In this document: piece after piece, positions 42,873-53,422 of the stretch
How the letters are laid out: the number at the start of each line of letters is the position of its first letter
How positions within the stretch are numbered: position 1 is the first letter of the stretch
From: GN02-872 sp963518665
GTDB taxonomy: Bacteria; Patescibacteriota; Gracilibacteria; BD1-5; UBA6164
NCBI GenBank assembly: GCA_963518665.1
Contig: CAUQKR010000001.1
Span: 10,559-74,558, forward strand
DNA: 64,000 nt
Direction of reading: 5' to 3'
The notes under the pieces: model-generated
What the model saw: the letters and a program-made list of their open reading frames with translations, nothing else
Databases searched by the model: none
What the model was told of the DNA's origin: nothing
Position numbers and translations under genes: made by a program

Positions 42873-45674
42873 ATTTGATTGAATTCAAAGTCTAGCTTCG
42901 ATTTCCATATCAACATATTTTCTTTTTCTTCAATATTTTTTTCTAGAATATTCTTTTATTATACTTGCAATTTTTTCAGATTTATAGTTATTATCCCAAA
43001 TAGTTTTTAGATCAAATGGTCTTGTTGTTGCATTGTCTATATTTAGTTTACAATAAGCTGTAAAGTTTGCAATTCAGATAATATCTTGTTGTGATAATAA
43101 AGGAGCATATTCTTTTTCCATATATTCAGCATCTTCTGCACCTACTTTGAAAGACATAATGGTTCAGGCATTACCAAAAACTGCATCTTTAATAGATGGT
43201 TTATCTCATTTTTGTCAAGATTTTCATCAAATTTGTGCAATAAATTGGTGTGCCATAATTAAAGCAAGGTGATATTTTCTAGCTTCTGATAAAATTTCTC
43301 AAAATGTATCTGTTGCAAAGTTTTGGAACTCATCAACGTACATGAAAAAATCTTTTCTTTCAGATTCTGGGATATCTGCTCTAGACATGGCTGCCATATT
43401 TATTTTTGATACAAATATCAAACCTAAAAGTTGCGCATTTAAAGCTCAAATTTTACCTTTTGACAAGTTCACTAAAAGAATTTTTCTACTGTCCATCATC
43501 TCTCTTATATTAAAAGCAGATTTTGGTTGTCAAATAATATTTCTTATAGTTGTATTTGTAATAAAAGGACCAAATTTAGAAGAGAAATAAGGAATCATTT
43601 CTTGTTTTTCTCTATCTCAAGTATTTGCATATTCATGATCCCAAAAAGATTTTACAACTGGATTTTTTACTTTTGAAGTTTTGTATTTCATAAAAGCATC
43701 ATCTGTAAACAATCTAGGAACATCGATAAGAGTTCATCAATCTTCTACATCTTCCATAAGTGTCAAACATCAGTTTCTGAAATAATGTTGAATTCTTGGA
43801 CCAAAAACTTCGTCACCAAAAATTTTTATAAAAATTTCTGTTGCATCAAGAGCAGCTCTGTCCATTTCTCTTTTTCTTATTTCTGGATCATCTGAAATAA
43901 CTTCAAGCATATTTAATCCCATTGGTCTTTCATCATCTGCTGGGTCAAAAATAATTACATCTTTTGCTCTTTCTTTTGGTGTAAAAGCTAATACATCTTC
44001 TACTAAATCTCAGTGAGGGTCAATAACACAAACTCAGTCACCATTCCGCACATCTTGCCTAGCTAAATATCAAATGAAAACAGACTTACCTCAACCAGAT
44101 TTTCAAATAATATAATGATGTCTTCATCTATCTTTTCTACTAAAATAAATAGGAGTTTTTTTGTTTCTATATTCATTCCATCACAATAAAACTCAGTCTT
44201 TATAGACAGGAAATCCTCAAAGATGTCTATGAACTTCTTTTTCTATTCACATTTCATCTTTTTCTATTAAAATAGTTGGCTCTTTTGGAAATTTTAAATT
44301 ATGAGGAGGATTCAATTTTTTATATTCTAACCAATTTATAATAGGGGATCTATTATAAGTTATATCTGGTAAATGAAATAAAGTTGAAACTTCATCAGTA
44401 GAAAAATATGAAATTCTTTGAAAAAATCAAACTAATTTATATTTAAAAGCAATGTATCTTAAAGGAGTAACTATTTTATGTAAAGCATCTTCAACCATTT
44501 GAGGGTTATCCAGAGCATTATTGTATTCATCTGTAAAAATTGAAGCTGCTGCAACAATAGAGTGAACTCAATTTTCAGCTTGTTCTTCATCTTTACTTTC
44601 TACTATTATTCTAATACTAGATTGAAATGATGGTTGTGCTGCTGATTCTCACATTATTTTTTGACTTTCTGTTTCAGCTTGGTTAAAAATTTTATAAGCA
44701 TCTCACTCAGAAGCTCAAGGAGCATTTGTAGAATTTACAATTCAATCTGCTCATTCTATAAGTCATCTAATTGGATTATAAAGAATAGAAATAAATGACC
44801 AAGCAAATTTTTTATTTTTTTTGTATTTTCATTTTGCTACAAGTCAAGCAGCTTGTTTTGCTTTTTTATTGTATCTTGAAGAAACTGGTTTTATAACTAT
44901 TTGAAAAATTGCTTTGTCTTCTTTGCTAAGTCAACCAAAAACATTTGTAAAGTTGTTTATTGGGTCATCTTCTAGGTATTTAAAAGTTTTTATAGGGAAA
45001 TAATCATCATGTTCTTTTGCTAAAGAAGCAGCTCTCATTTTGTATCATTTTTCTTTTAATTTGATATATCCACCATCTTTTTGTGTTAAAATTTTTATTT
45101 CAGCGTCAGGATAGTTTGAAGTCAAATGTTGAGAAACAAGATTTACAAAATTTTTATAAGTTGTTATATAAAATCAAACTTCTCATTTTTCATAAATAAG
45201 CTCAAGAGAAATTTTTGAATGTCAAAAGAAGAAATTTAAAAGAGTATCTTTTAATCAAGCCTCAGAAATTTTATGAATTGCTTTGTAAAACATCGACATT
45301 ATTCAAATTTTTTCTTTGAAATCTTTTTTTGTTTCTTTTTCTTTATCTAGTTTTGAGTCAGCTTTTGGTAAAGTTACTTTTAAATAAACTAAATTTTTTG
45401 AATACCAAATTTCAAAAGCAAGTCTAACAGCTTTTTTTATCAAAATAAAAGCTAAATAAGCTAATAATAAAATAATTATTAAAGTTAAAAGGTCCATAAA
45501 AAATCCTCAATCAGATAAATTTGAGAACCAATTTCAAGAATCTTCTAAATTTGTTTTTTTAGTTGTATTTTTTGAAATATTTTTAGTTTTTTCTTTTGTT
45601 GTGTTAAGTGCAGAAGCAAAAACACTAGAAACACTTAAAAATAGTCAAATTATTATAAAAAATATTTTTTTCAT
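42870..45674 (-). CDS. TraG/VirD4-like type IV secretion ATPase (934 aa)
   Basis: Signal-like N terminus, a second membrane segment at about residues 63-88 (LLTLIIILLLAYLAFILI), then a long cytoplasmic part. The ATPase core starts with RHHYIIGKSGGGKSVF (Walker A, Lys530), continues with VCVIDPHGDLVEDVL, and has Walker B FFMYVDEFQNFA (Asp781) followed by LSEARKYHLALIMAHQF. These are hallmarks of the TraG/TraD/VirD4 coupling ATPases. The 400 residues before Walker A are a domain commonly fused in CPR proteins. It likely energises DNA or protein transport together with the VirB2-like genes downstream. Confidence 0.85.
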
Positions 45675-45796
45675 TTTTTCCTTTTTTTTATTTTTATAAA
45701 GTTATTTTTAATATTTTATCATAAAAAAAATAATTATTCAAAATAATTCTATTGACAAAAATGTAAAATATTTTTTAAATAAAAATAAAATATTTT

Positions 45797-45824
45797 TTGA
45801 CAAAGATTTTCTGGAGGATATAAT
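45797..45824 (+). promoter_or_regulatory. Near-consensus sigma70 promoter
   Basis: TTGACA (45797-45802), 16 bp, TATAAT (45819-45824), preceded by another TTGACA at 45752. It is one of the best promoters in the window and drives the peptidase region. The stretch 45675-45842 otherwise holds no gene. Confidence 0.7.
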
Positions 45825-45842
45825 ATAAGAGTAAAAATTTTT

Positions 45843-45986
45843 ATGAGAATTTGTTTTAGTCTTTTTATCTTGGTTAAGTTTTATAAGATTATTTTTAGAA
45901 GTCATATTATCAGAAACTTTTTACACGTTTTAAGAGGATTAAAAATTTCTTATTATTTTTTACAAAATTTATATTTTTTTATATAA
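45843..45986 (+). CDS. Possible 47-aa leader peptide
   Basis: ATG 19 nt after the -10 box, 47 codons, TAA at 45984 abutting the ATG of the next gene (TAA-ATG). The peptide is basic and hydrophobic (MRICFSLFILVKFYKII). It may be a translated leader or a small membrane peptide, or only a chance frame in the untranslated leader. Confidence 0.3.
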   Translation: MRICFSLFILVKFYKIIFRSHIIRNFLHVLRGLKISYYFLQNLYFFI

Positions 45987-47199
45987 ATGAATACGAAGAA
46001 AATAATAGTGTCAATTTTTGTTATTTTTATAATAACACTTCCTTTTGCTAATGCAAAAAATTATTCAAAAAGTATAGCAGAAGCAAAAATATCAGAACTT
46101 TTGGAAAGGTAAAGAACCTAAAATAACTAAAGAGGTCAAATTTTATACATATGATGACAGAAATCCTATCTATACAGAATATAAAGTTTGATGTAAAGAT
46201 GATCAAGATTGTTGATATGTAATAGTAAATGAAGATAATACAGATGTAAAAACACCTATGGTATCTTTTGCTGGAAAAATATTATCTGAATAAATGTGAA
46301 ATAAATCAACAGATAAAAATTATTTTTTCGATGTTTTTAATCAATATTCAATAAGCAATACTTGAGAGATAAAAACAACAAGCCCAGAAAATAAAGCTCT
46401 AGATAATGGAGAAAATATTTATTCAAGATGAGATGATATAAATCCACTTTATAAAAAATTTTTGAAAGATAAGAAAAATATTTCTTCAAAAAAAGAAGAA
46501 AATAAATCAAGACAAGCTACAAGAGGAAAAGATAGAGATTATTGAAATGTCTGAGGTTACTATACTTGATTTATTTCAGATAAAGTAATAGATGAAAAAG
46601 AATGTAAATCTATGGTTCCTTGTTATTATCAAGCTGAAGTTTCCTATCCTCCTAGAAGAATATCAGAAGAAAAGAAATGAGCTACAAGATGAGATTCTTG
46701 ATGTGTTTCTACAGCTTGGTCTATGATTTATGGTTATTATGATATGAATTGATTTTCTAATTTAATTGACGATTGAGACAATCATATAATAAATGATAGT
46801 AAAGTAAATACTTTACAAAAGAGATTATGAGAATTTATGAATACAAAATTAAAAAAAGATTGATGAGCAACAACTTTTCAAGATTCTCTTTACTGAACAA
46901 AATATTTAGATGAAAAGAGAATATGATATGAGAGAGGTAGATTTTATAGTACAGATGATTGAGCACTTTGAAAACTACAAAATGAAATAAAAGCAAAAAG
47001 GCCACTTTTTTATGCTATTACATGACATGCTATAGTTGTATATTGATTCCATGGAGATAATTTGATAGCAAATTTTTGAGCTGGTCCTGAATTTGGAGCG
47101 GTATATTTGGATGTAGTATGAAATACTTTCACTACAAAACTTGATAAATATAAAAAATGAGATTTAGTATGATGAATAACTCTAAAAATATGAAAATAA
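45987..47199 (+). pseudogene. Secreted C10/C39-like cysteine peptidase, frame broken twice
   Basis: Read across frames this is one secreted protease. A signal peptide (KKIIVSIFVIFIITLPFANA) and 20 residues end at TAA 46110-46112. The next frame (+1) carries a propeptide-like segment (CGYVIVNEDNT, TPMVSFAGKILSE), interrupted by TAA at 46291-46293. The same frame goes on from ATG 46294 with the catalytic domain: Cys in GDSGCVSTAWSMIYGYYDM and His in AITGHAIVVYGFHG, as in C10/C39 papain-like enzymes. So there is one frameshift and one nonsense codon before an intact catalytic part. The 302-codon part from 46294 could still be translated, without a signal peptide. Confidence 0.7.
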
Positions 47200-47921
47200 A
47201 AGATGAATTAAATTTTGAACTTTCATTTACTCCACCATGAAATATAGTTAAACATGATTTTTTTGAAGAAAATTATTACAGTAAACCAAAAACAAAAATA
47301 AAAGTAAAAGCAAAAATAGATAATCTATGTGATACAAAATGAGAAACTGTACAACAAGAAATATGATATTATTTATGGAATAAAATTAACTATAATAATA
47401 CTTATGAATCATGTGATCAAACTTTTAAAGAAAAATTTCGTGGAGTTAATCGGGATGAATCAGAAGCTTTTGTAGACTGTGTTTATAAAGTAGAAAATAT
47501 AACAGATATTTTTAAAAAAAATATAGTCAATGAGTTTTTGGATAAACATCCAGATTGAAAATATGTAGAAAGATGAGATTATAATATTTTCTTTGAATAT
47601 TATATAGATTATAAAGAAAAAAAGGATATAAAAAGTTGTGAAAAAGAAGAGTATTATACTTATCTATACAAAAAATATATGGATAGTAAATGAATAAAAA
47701 ACTTGAAATATATCTATGATTTTGTAGATTTTCCTATGGAAATAAAAGAATCAAAAATAAACTCACTTTTAGAGCAATGAAAAATTTCATTAACAGAAGA
47801 AAAAATAGAAAATCCAACAGTTATTATTCCAGTATGAGAAGATAATTTAGAACAAATGTGACAACTAGAATCATTTATTTTTGGAACATTTGTGATTGTT
47901 GCTTGAATATTTTTTAAATAA
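47190..47921 (+). CDS. Unknown protein with C-terminal membrane anchor (243 aa)
   Basis: The ATG lies in the last codons of the peptidase gene (10-nt overlap), so translation is coupled. No signal peptide is seen at this start. The body is charged, with five Cys and a helical layout, and the only hydrophobic segment is at the very end (ESFIFGTFVIVAGIFFK). It resembles the tail end of a secreted protein held by a C-terminal anchor. The true start may have been lost along with the lesions upstream. No family recognised. Confidence 0.5.
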
Positions 47922-47958
47922 AAAGAGAGAAAAATTTTTCTCTCTTTTTATTTTTTAT
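47918..47958. terminator. Bidirectional terminator
   Basis: AAAAAGAGAGAAAAA and TTTTTCTCTCTTTTT. It also covers the stop (47948) of the convergent pilin-like gene. Confidence 0.85.
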
Positions 47959-49381
47959 CATCTGAAACACAAAGTGCTTGAAAAGAAAAATCTGGATTAT
48001 ATGATAAACTTTCATCAGGGGAAAATGTAAATGATTCTCATGAATGTAAAGATAAAAATCAGTAATTATTATTTCAGTTATTTACAATAAACCAAGAATT
48101 TTCAGTTATATTATAATTAAAATAATTATAATTTATGGCATTATCATTTTTTAGATTTTTATTAAAATAATTATCTTTTTCAATATAATATCAATAATTT
48201 ATTAATGTTTCTAATTCAAAACTAGTAGGAATTCTCCACTTTTTTCATCAAGTATTTAATGATTCACAATATTTTTTTACTCAATTTCAAGATCTAAATT
48301 TTTCTTTACTTAATTCTCTTTGCCAAATTAATCAAGTTTTTAAGTCTTTTATCATATTTTTTTCTTTACCTAAAAATCTATACTTTTGATCTGCTTTATA
48401 GTTTTGTCAGACATTATGTTTAGGGTCAAAATAATATGGATTATTTCATTGCCAAAGTAATTTATCTGTTTTTCAACGAATACAAATAACTGCATTATTA
48501 AAAGAAAAACCATCATAAGCAGGATCATCTCAAAAATCAAAAATACCAAGCCAAGGAACTTCTTTAATTTTATCTTTAGGGTTATATATAACTCATATTG
48601 TAGAAGTATTATAATGCATTTGTCTTCAATTAGTGTAAGAAAAAGGTAAAAAAACATCATAAATCAAATTATTTTTATCACCTTCTTTTATACAACTCAT
48701 ATTTCTAATACTTCTAAATTCAGTAATAGAAGGAAGTCTCCAGTCATCATATCATCAAGTTCTCAAATCTTCACAATATTTTTTTGCATCTCTCCGTAAA
48801 AAACTAGTCTGACTTACTTCTTTACTCCAAGTTAAATCTGTTCTTTTATCAAAAATAGTTTTTTTATCTTCATCAACTATAAATCTTCAATCAGAATTTA
48901 TATCACAAGTATCTTTTACAGGATCTCATAAAAAAATTTTATATTTTTCTTCTTCATTATTTTCATTTAAAATAACTTCTTGTTTTTCTATATATCATCA
49001 GTTTCAATCTGGAATATCTTTTATTTCTAATTTATAAAATTTTCAAGTTTTTGGATCTTTTGGTAATTTTGCTAAACTATTATTTACCTTCTCCCAAGTT
49101 CAAGTTCAAAAAATTTGTTCTCAAAATTCATCTTCTTCTATAATATCTGGATATTTTCAATATTTTATTTTATAAATTTCTAATGCTTTTTCTATATTAT
49201 TTTTATCTGATAATCTTTTTACATTTATAGTTTCTCATCTATAATTTCATAAAGTTAAAAAAGCTATTGTTGCAAGAATTGCTAAAATTACTACAACAAT
49301 TATAAGCTCTACAAGAGTAAAGGCATATTTATTTTTTGATCAACAAACTCTATATTTTTGCTTTAAAATTCAAGCTTTCAT
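47948..49381 (-). CDS. Type IV pilin-like protein with two Lcl (DUF1566) domains
   Basis: 477 residues. Prepilin N terminus KYAFTLVELIIVVVILAIL (residues 19-37) with Glu at position 5 of the mature form; the residue before Phe is Ala rather than Gly. A pilin-type helix follows (to about 70). Two Lcl/DUF1566 domains come next: TWSKEVSQTSFLRRDAKKYC with GYDDWRLPSITEF near residue 195, and LIWQRELSKEKFRSGNGVKK with KKWRIPTSFELET near 370. Such modules bind or display at the tip of minor pilins and adhesins. It is likely a large minor pilin used by the PilB/PilC system. Confidence 0.85.
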
Positions 49382-49528
49382 ACCTTTTTAAATTAGATTT
49401 TAAAATTTTTATCTATAAAATTTTATTCTAGTAAACAAAAAAATCAAGTGAAAAAAATTTTTTCTTGATTTTTAGTATAAAATAAATAAAATGAAGCTAA
49501 TTTACTTTTAAGAATTAATTTAGTTAAT

Positions 49529-51121
49529 ATGGAATATTGAAGAGAGTCACTAGACAGGCAAGCCAAAATTCAAGCATTAAAAGATGCTTGAGTTATTTGT
49601 TTTGCTAATAATTTTAGATGAAAACAAGATATTTCTGAAATAAAAGAAATAAAAGAATTGTCTGAAGCAGAGAAATTAATGGAAAATTGAGCAAAAGGAC
49701 AAGTAAAAACTGCTTGAAGACTAATTTTGAGTAGAGCTATGTGAAAATTACTTTTTGGAAAAATTATTGATAATACAGGAAGTATACAAATTTGTTTTCA
49801 AAAAGATAATGTTTTATTTAATACTTGAAAAGAAATAGTTAGCCAAATAGTTGTGAATTCTGAAGAAAAATCAGCTTTTAAAATAGCAGAAAAATTTGTT
49901 CAAGCTTGAGATTATATTTGAGCTATTTGAGATTTATTTTTGACAAAACATGGAGAACTAACTATTTTTGTAAAAGAATTTCAAATTTTGAGTAAAGCAG
50001 TTAGACCTTTACCAGAAAAATTTCATGGTTTAGCTGATATAGAAACAATTTATAGACAAAGATATCTTGATTTAATCGTAAATGAAGAAAGTTTTGAAAG
50101 ATTTAAATTAAGAAGTAAATTTATAAAAACTTTGAGAGATTTTTATTTTGAAAATAATTTCTTTGAAATAGAAACTCCAGTTTTGGGAAATGCTGCTTCT
50201 TGAGCTGCAGCTGCACCTTTTATCACTCATCATAATGATTTTGATGAAGAATTTTTCCTTAGAATTTCTCCAGAAACTTTTTTGAAAAGAGCTACAGTTG
50301 GTAGATTTGAAAAAGTTGTAGAATTTACAAGAAATTTTAGAAATGAAGGTTCAGATCCATCTCATATGCAAGAATTTTGTGCTATAGAACATTATTCTTG
50401 TTATTGGAATTATGAAGATAATATGAGATTTACAGAAGAAATGTTTGATTATTTATTTAAAAATATTCCAGAATTTCAAAGAGAAGTTTCTGTAAAAGAT
50501 AAAAATTGAAATGCAAGAACTGTAAATTTTTCAACTCCTTGGCAAAGAATTGATTATGTAAAATGAGTTTTTGATGCTTGTGGAATTGATGTTTCAAAAT
50601 ATTGACCAGCTGATGAAAATAAACTTAGAGAAGATATTAAAAAAGCTTGATATTCTTGGGAAGGAATTGATGTTCAGGCAACTGCTACAATGATAGATTA
50701 TCTTTATAAAAAAGTTTTAAGACCAAATATAACTTGACCAGCTTTTGTTTACAATTATCCAAAAACTATGCAACCACTTGCTAGACAAAATGATGAAAAT
50801 CCAGATATTGTAGAACAATTTCAAGTTGTAGTAAATGGTTGGGAAATAATAAAAGCTTATAGTGAGCTTGTTGATCCAAAAATTCAAAAAGAAAATTTTG
50901 ATGCTCAAGGTGAAGCTCTTGAAAGATGAGATGAAGAAGCTACAAGTTGAGATGATGATTTTGTTTTAGCTATGGAATACGGAATGCCACCACAATCAGG
51001 TTGGTGAATGTGAATAGAAAGAGTTTTTTCTCTTTTGACAGGACAAGAAAACTTGAGAGATGTATTTTTATTTCCACTTATGAAAAGCTGAAAAAAAGTT
51101 GAAGAAGAAAATCAAAAATAA
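49529..51121 (+). CDS. lysS: Lysyl-tRNA synthetase, class II
   Basis: 530 residues. An N-terminal OB fold (VKTAGRLILSRAMGKLLFGKI) precedes the class II core: motif 1 region around FFEIETPVLG, motif 2 FTRNFRNEGSDPSHMQEF, and motif 3 GWGMGIERVFSLLTG. It charges tRNA-Lys in the cytosol. It contains more than one insertion relative to the usual about 500 residues. Gly in motif 3 are UGA. It is monogenic, between a divergent pilin-like gene and a hairpin. Confidence 0.95.
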
Positions 51122-51149
51122 AAAAGAAACTTTTAAAAGTTTCTTTTTT
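51120..51149 (+). terminator. Intrinsic terminator after lysS
   Basis: AAAAAAGAAACTTTT joined to AAAAGTTTCTTTTTT. Confidence 0.85.
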
Positions 51150-51171
51150 ATTTTCTAAAATTTTTTTAAAT

Positions 51172-52589
51172 TTATAATTCTAAAGTTTTTTCAAAAATAT
51201 TATTAAGTTCATTTTCTGTAAAATTTGTCAAACTTCATAAAATCATAAAAGTTTCTAATATTTCTTCAGTTTCCAATGTATCCAAACCATATTTTTGCTC
51301 TATTTCATTAAAAACTTTTAAAAAATCTTTTAAAATTATTTTTTGTCAATTTTTATCTAAATCTTTTTTGTTTAAAATTTTATATACATTTATATAAGCT
51401 TTCATTGCATTTTTGGCTTTAGCTCTTTGAATATCTCTTCAATCCCATCATTTTAAAGGATTGTTTAAATTGGCTTTTATCCATTCTTCTGTTCTTAATT
51501 GCTTAATATCCAATTCACAAAAATTTTTATATTCTTTTTTTATTTTGTCTCCTACTACTTTTGGAATACTCCAAAGAATTAAATTTTTTAAATTAGGAAA
51601 ATTTTCTTTTTTAGGAAAAGTTTTAAATCCATATACATCTGATAACCATAAAAATTTTAGATTTCTAAATATTTTTAATTCATCTTCATTTTTTATATTT
51701 GCTGATTTTCCCATAATATAAATATCTTCTATATTTTTACTTACTTTAGATAAAATTTTTATATAAAATTCTCATTTAAAATCTATTCTAAATTGCTCTA
51801 GTTTTTCAAGTTTTGGAAGAAAATTTATATTTTCTTCAGTTTTAATATTTAAAAATAAATATTTTCCTTCAAAAGGACATATAATTTTTTTTAATTTAGA
51901 AAAATTACCACTTAAATTTAGATTTTCAATATGTTCATTTAAAATTATTTCTTCTACATTGTCTATATTAATATTTAAATCTATTATTTTTGTTCCAGAT
52001 AAATCAATTATTTTAGGTAAATTTTCTTTTAAATTTAAATGAATAATTAACGGATTTTTCTTTAGAAAATCTTGTAAAGTTTTATCAAAATAATTACTAT
52101 TCATTTCATGTGTATAATAATTTTCTTGTTTAATTTTTTCTAATTCAGATATAGTTAAAGGGATTTTACCTAATTTATATGGGGTTTTAAAGCAAATATT
52201 TTTAAAATTTTCTTGAATATCTTCAGATAAAATTTGCCATAAATATTGATATTTAATATTTCAAAATTCTGGTACATTTTTTATCTCATTATCTTGAATT
52301 TCAAAAATTTTATCTAGTTTTCCTATAATTTTAAAATCATTTAAATTTTGAGTTTCAATCCAAAAAGCAAGAATATGTCTTTTCCAATAATGATGAGTGC
52401 AATAAAGAGGCTTAACATTTGTTAAATCTGAAATTTTTAATTTTTTTTTTTTGAAAAAAAGTTAAGTGCTAATAAAGCAACTCGATTATCTTTTGTTTCT
52501 CTTAATTTAACAACTTGACAAGGAAAATAAATTTTGTATCTTTCGAATTGGCGCTCAATAATATCTCCAATTTTGTAAATTTTTTCCAT
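51172..52589 (-). pseudogene. Leucine-rich repeat-like protein with a frameshift in a 12-A tract
   Basis: ATG 52589 opens a 50-codon frame that ends at TAA 52437 just after a run of 12 A (minus strand; 52441-52452). Shifting frame at the run opens about 420 further codons down to TAA 51172. The joined product has WKRHILAFWIETQN near the start and, in the middle, irregular leucine-rich strands (LNLKENLPKIIDLSG, LNLSGNFSKLKKI, LKFLWLSDV). Gly is mostly GGN and CGC/CGA appear for Arg, unlike the neighbours, so the gene may be foreign. Function is unknown. A sequencing error in the homopolymer is an alternative. Confidence 0.6.
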
Positions 52590-52660
52590 ATTTTTTGATG
52601 ATTCAAAATTTTAATTTTTTTTAATTTTGTTTTCATTATATTTTTTATATATAAAAAATC

Positions 52661-52699
52661 AAAAAAAAGAATGAGAAAAATTTTTCTCATTCTTTTTTT
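52661..52699. terminator. Bidirectional terminator
   Basis: AAAAAAAGAATGAGAAAAA and its exact complement, a 19-bp-class palindrome with T run, between two minus-strand genes. Confidence 0.8.
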
Positions 52700-52733
52700 G
52701 CTTAAATTATTCCTTTTTATAAAAAAGTCTAAT

Positions 52734-53204
52734 TTATTTTTTTACTTCATTTTCTAGATTTTTTAATTCTTTTTTAGTTTCTTTTATAGAATTATTTTTT
52801 TCTTTTGATTGAAAATTTTCTAATTCTATCAAATTATTTATGTAATTTGCTATTCTTTCAACTTTTCATTCTGAACGATAAGGAGATTCTCATCTAAACA
52901 TAAAATCGTTTGTCAATTTTGGGCTCAAATAATCTGTATCATTGATAATTCAATCATCTAATTTTAAAGCTCCATCTTCAGCATAAAATTTTTCATCTCA
53001 AGAAATTTTTCATTTAGATAAATTTTCTTTATAAATTGTTAAAACTTTATCTATTGAAGAGAGTGCATTTTTTACAGCTTTTATATTTTTAAAATTTATA
53101 TTTAATTCAAGTCAATTTATACTTAAAATATGATTTACTTTAGAGTCTACTCTATATGAAAATTTATCTTTTAGAGTTTGTAAATCTTTATTTAAAAGAT
53201 TCAT
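52734..53204 (-). CDS. Unknown 156-aa helical protein, possibly truncated at its start
   Basis: ATG 53204 is the first usable start, yet the same frame stays open and protein-like for 27 codons upstream (KDKYTLNFEKRQVEREKQEK) up to a TAA at 53286-53288. That TAA is codon 3 of a frame beginning ATG 53294 (M-S-stop). So a nonsense change at codon 3 may have shortened an original 187-residue protein. The product is charged, with a coiled-coil start and a compact centre (KFYAEDGALKLDD). No signal or membrane segment and no family that I know. Confidence 0.5.
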
Positions 53205-53422
53205 ATTTTCATTAAATTCTTTTTGTTTTTCTTGCTTTTCTCTTTCAACTTGTCTTTTTTCAAAATTTAAAGTATATTTATCTTTTTATGACATATTTTT
53301 TATATTAAAATATAATTTTTAAAAATTATAGCATAAAAAAAATATTGAGTCAAAAATCAAATTGAAAAAAATAAAAAAATAAGTAAAATAAAAAAAATAT
53401 TTTTATAATTTTTACAAAAATA

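Noticed and set aside
48370..48660. 96-aa minus-strand frame rich in Leu/Ile
   Set aside because: It lies inside the pilin-like gene in another frame of the same strand and lacks UGA-Gly logic.
52441..52452. 12-T run as a transcription terminator
   Set aside because: No stem precedes it on either strand, and both sides are coding for the same protein in shifted frames.
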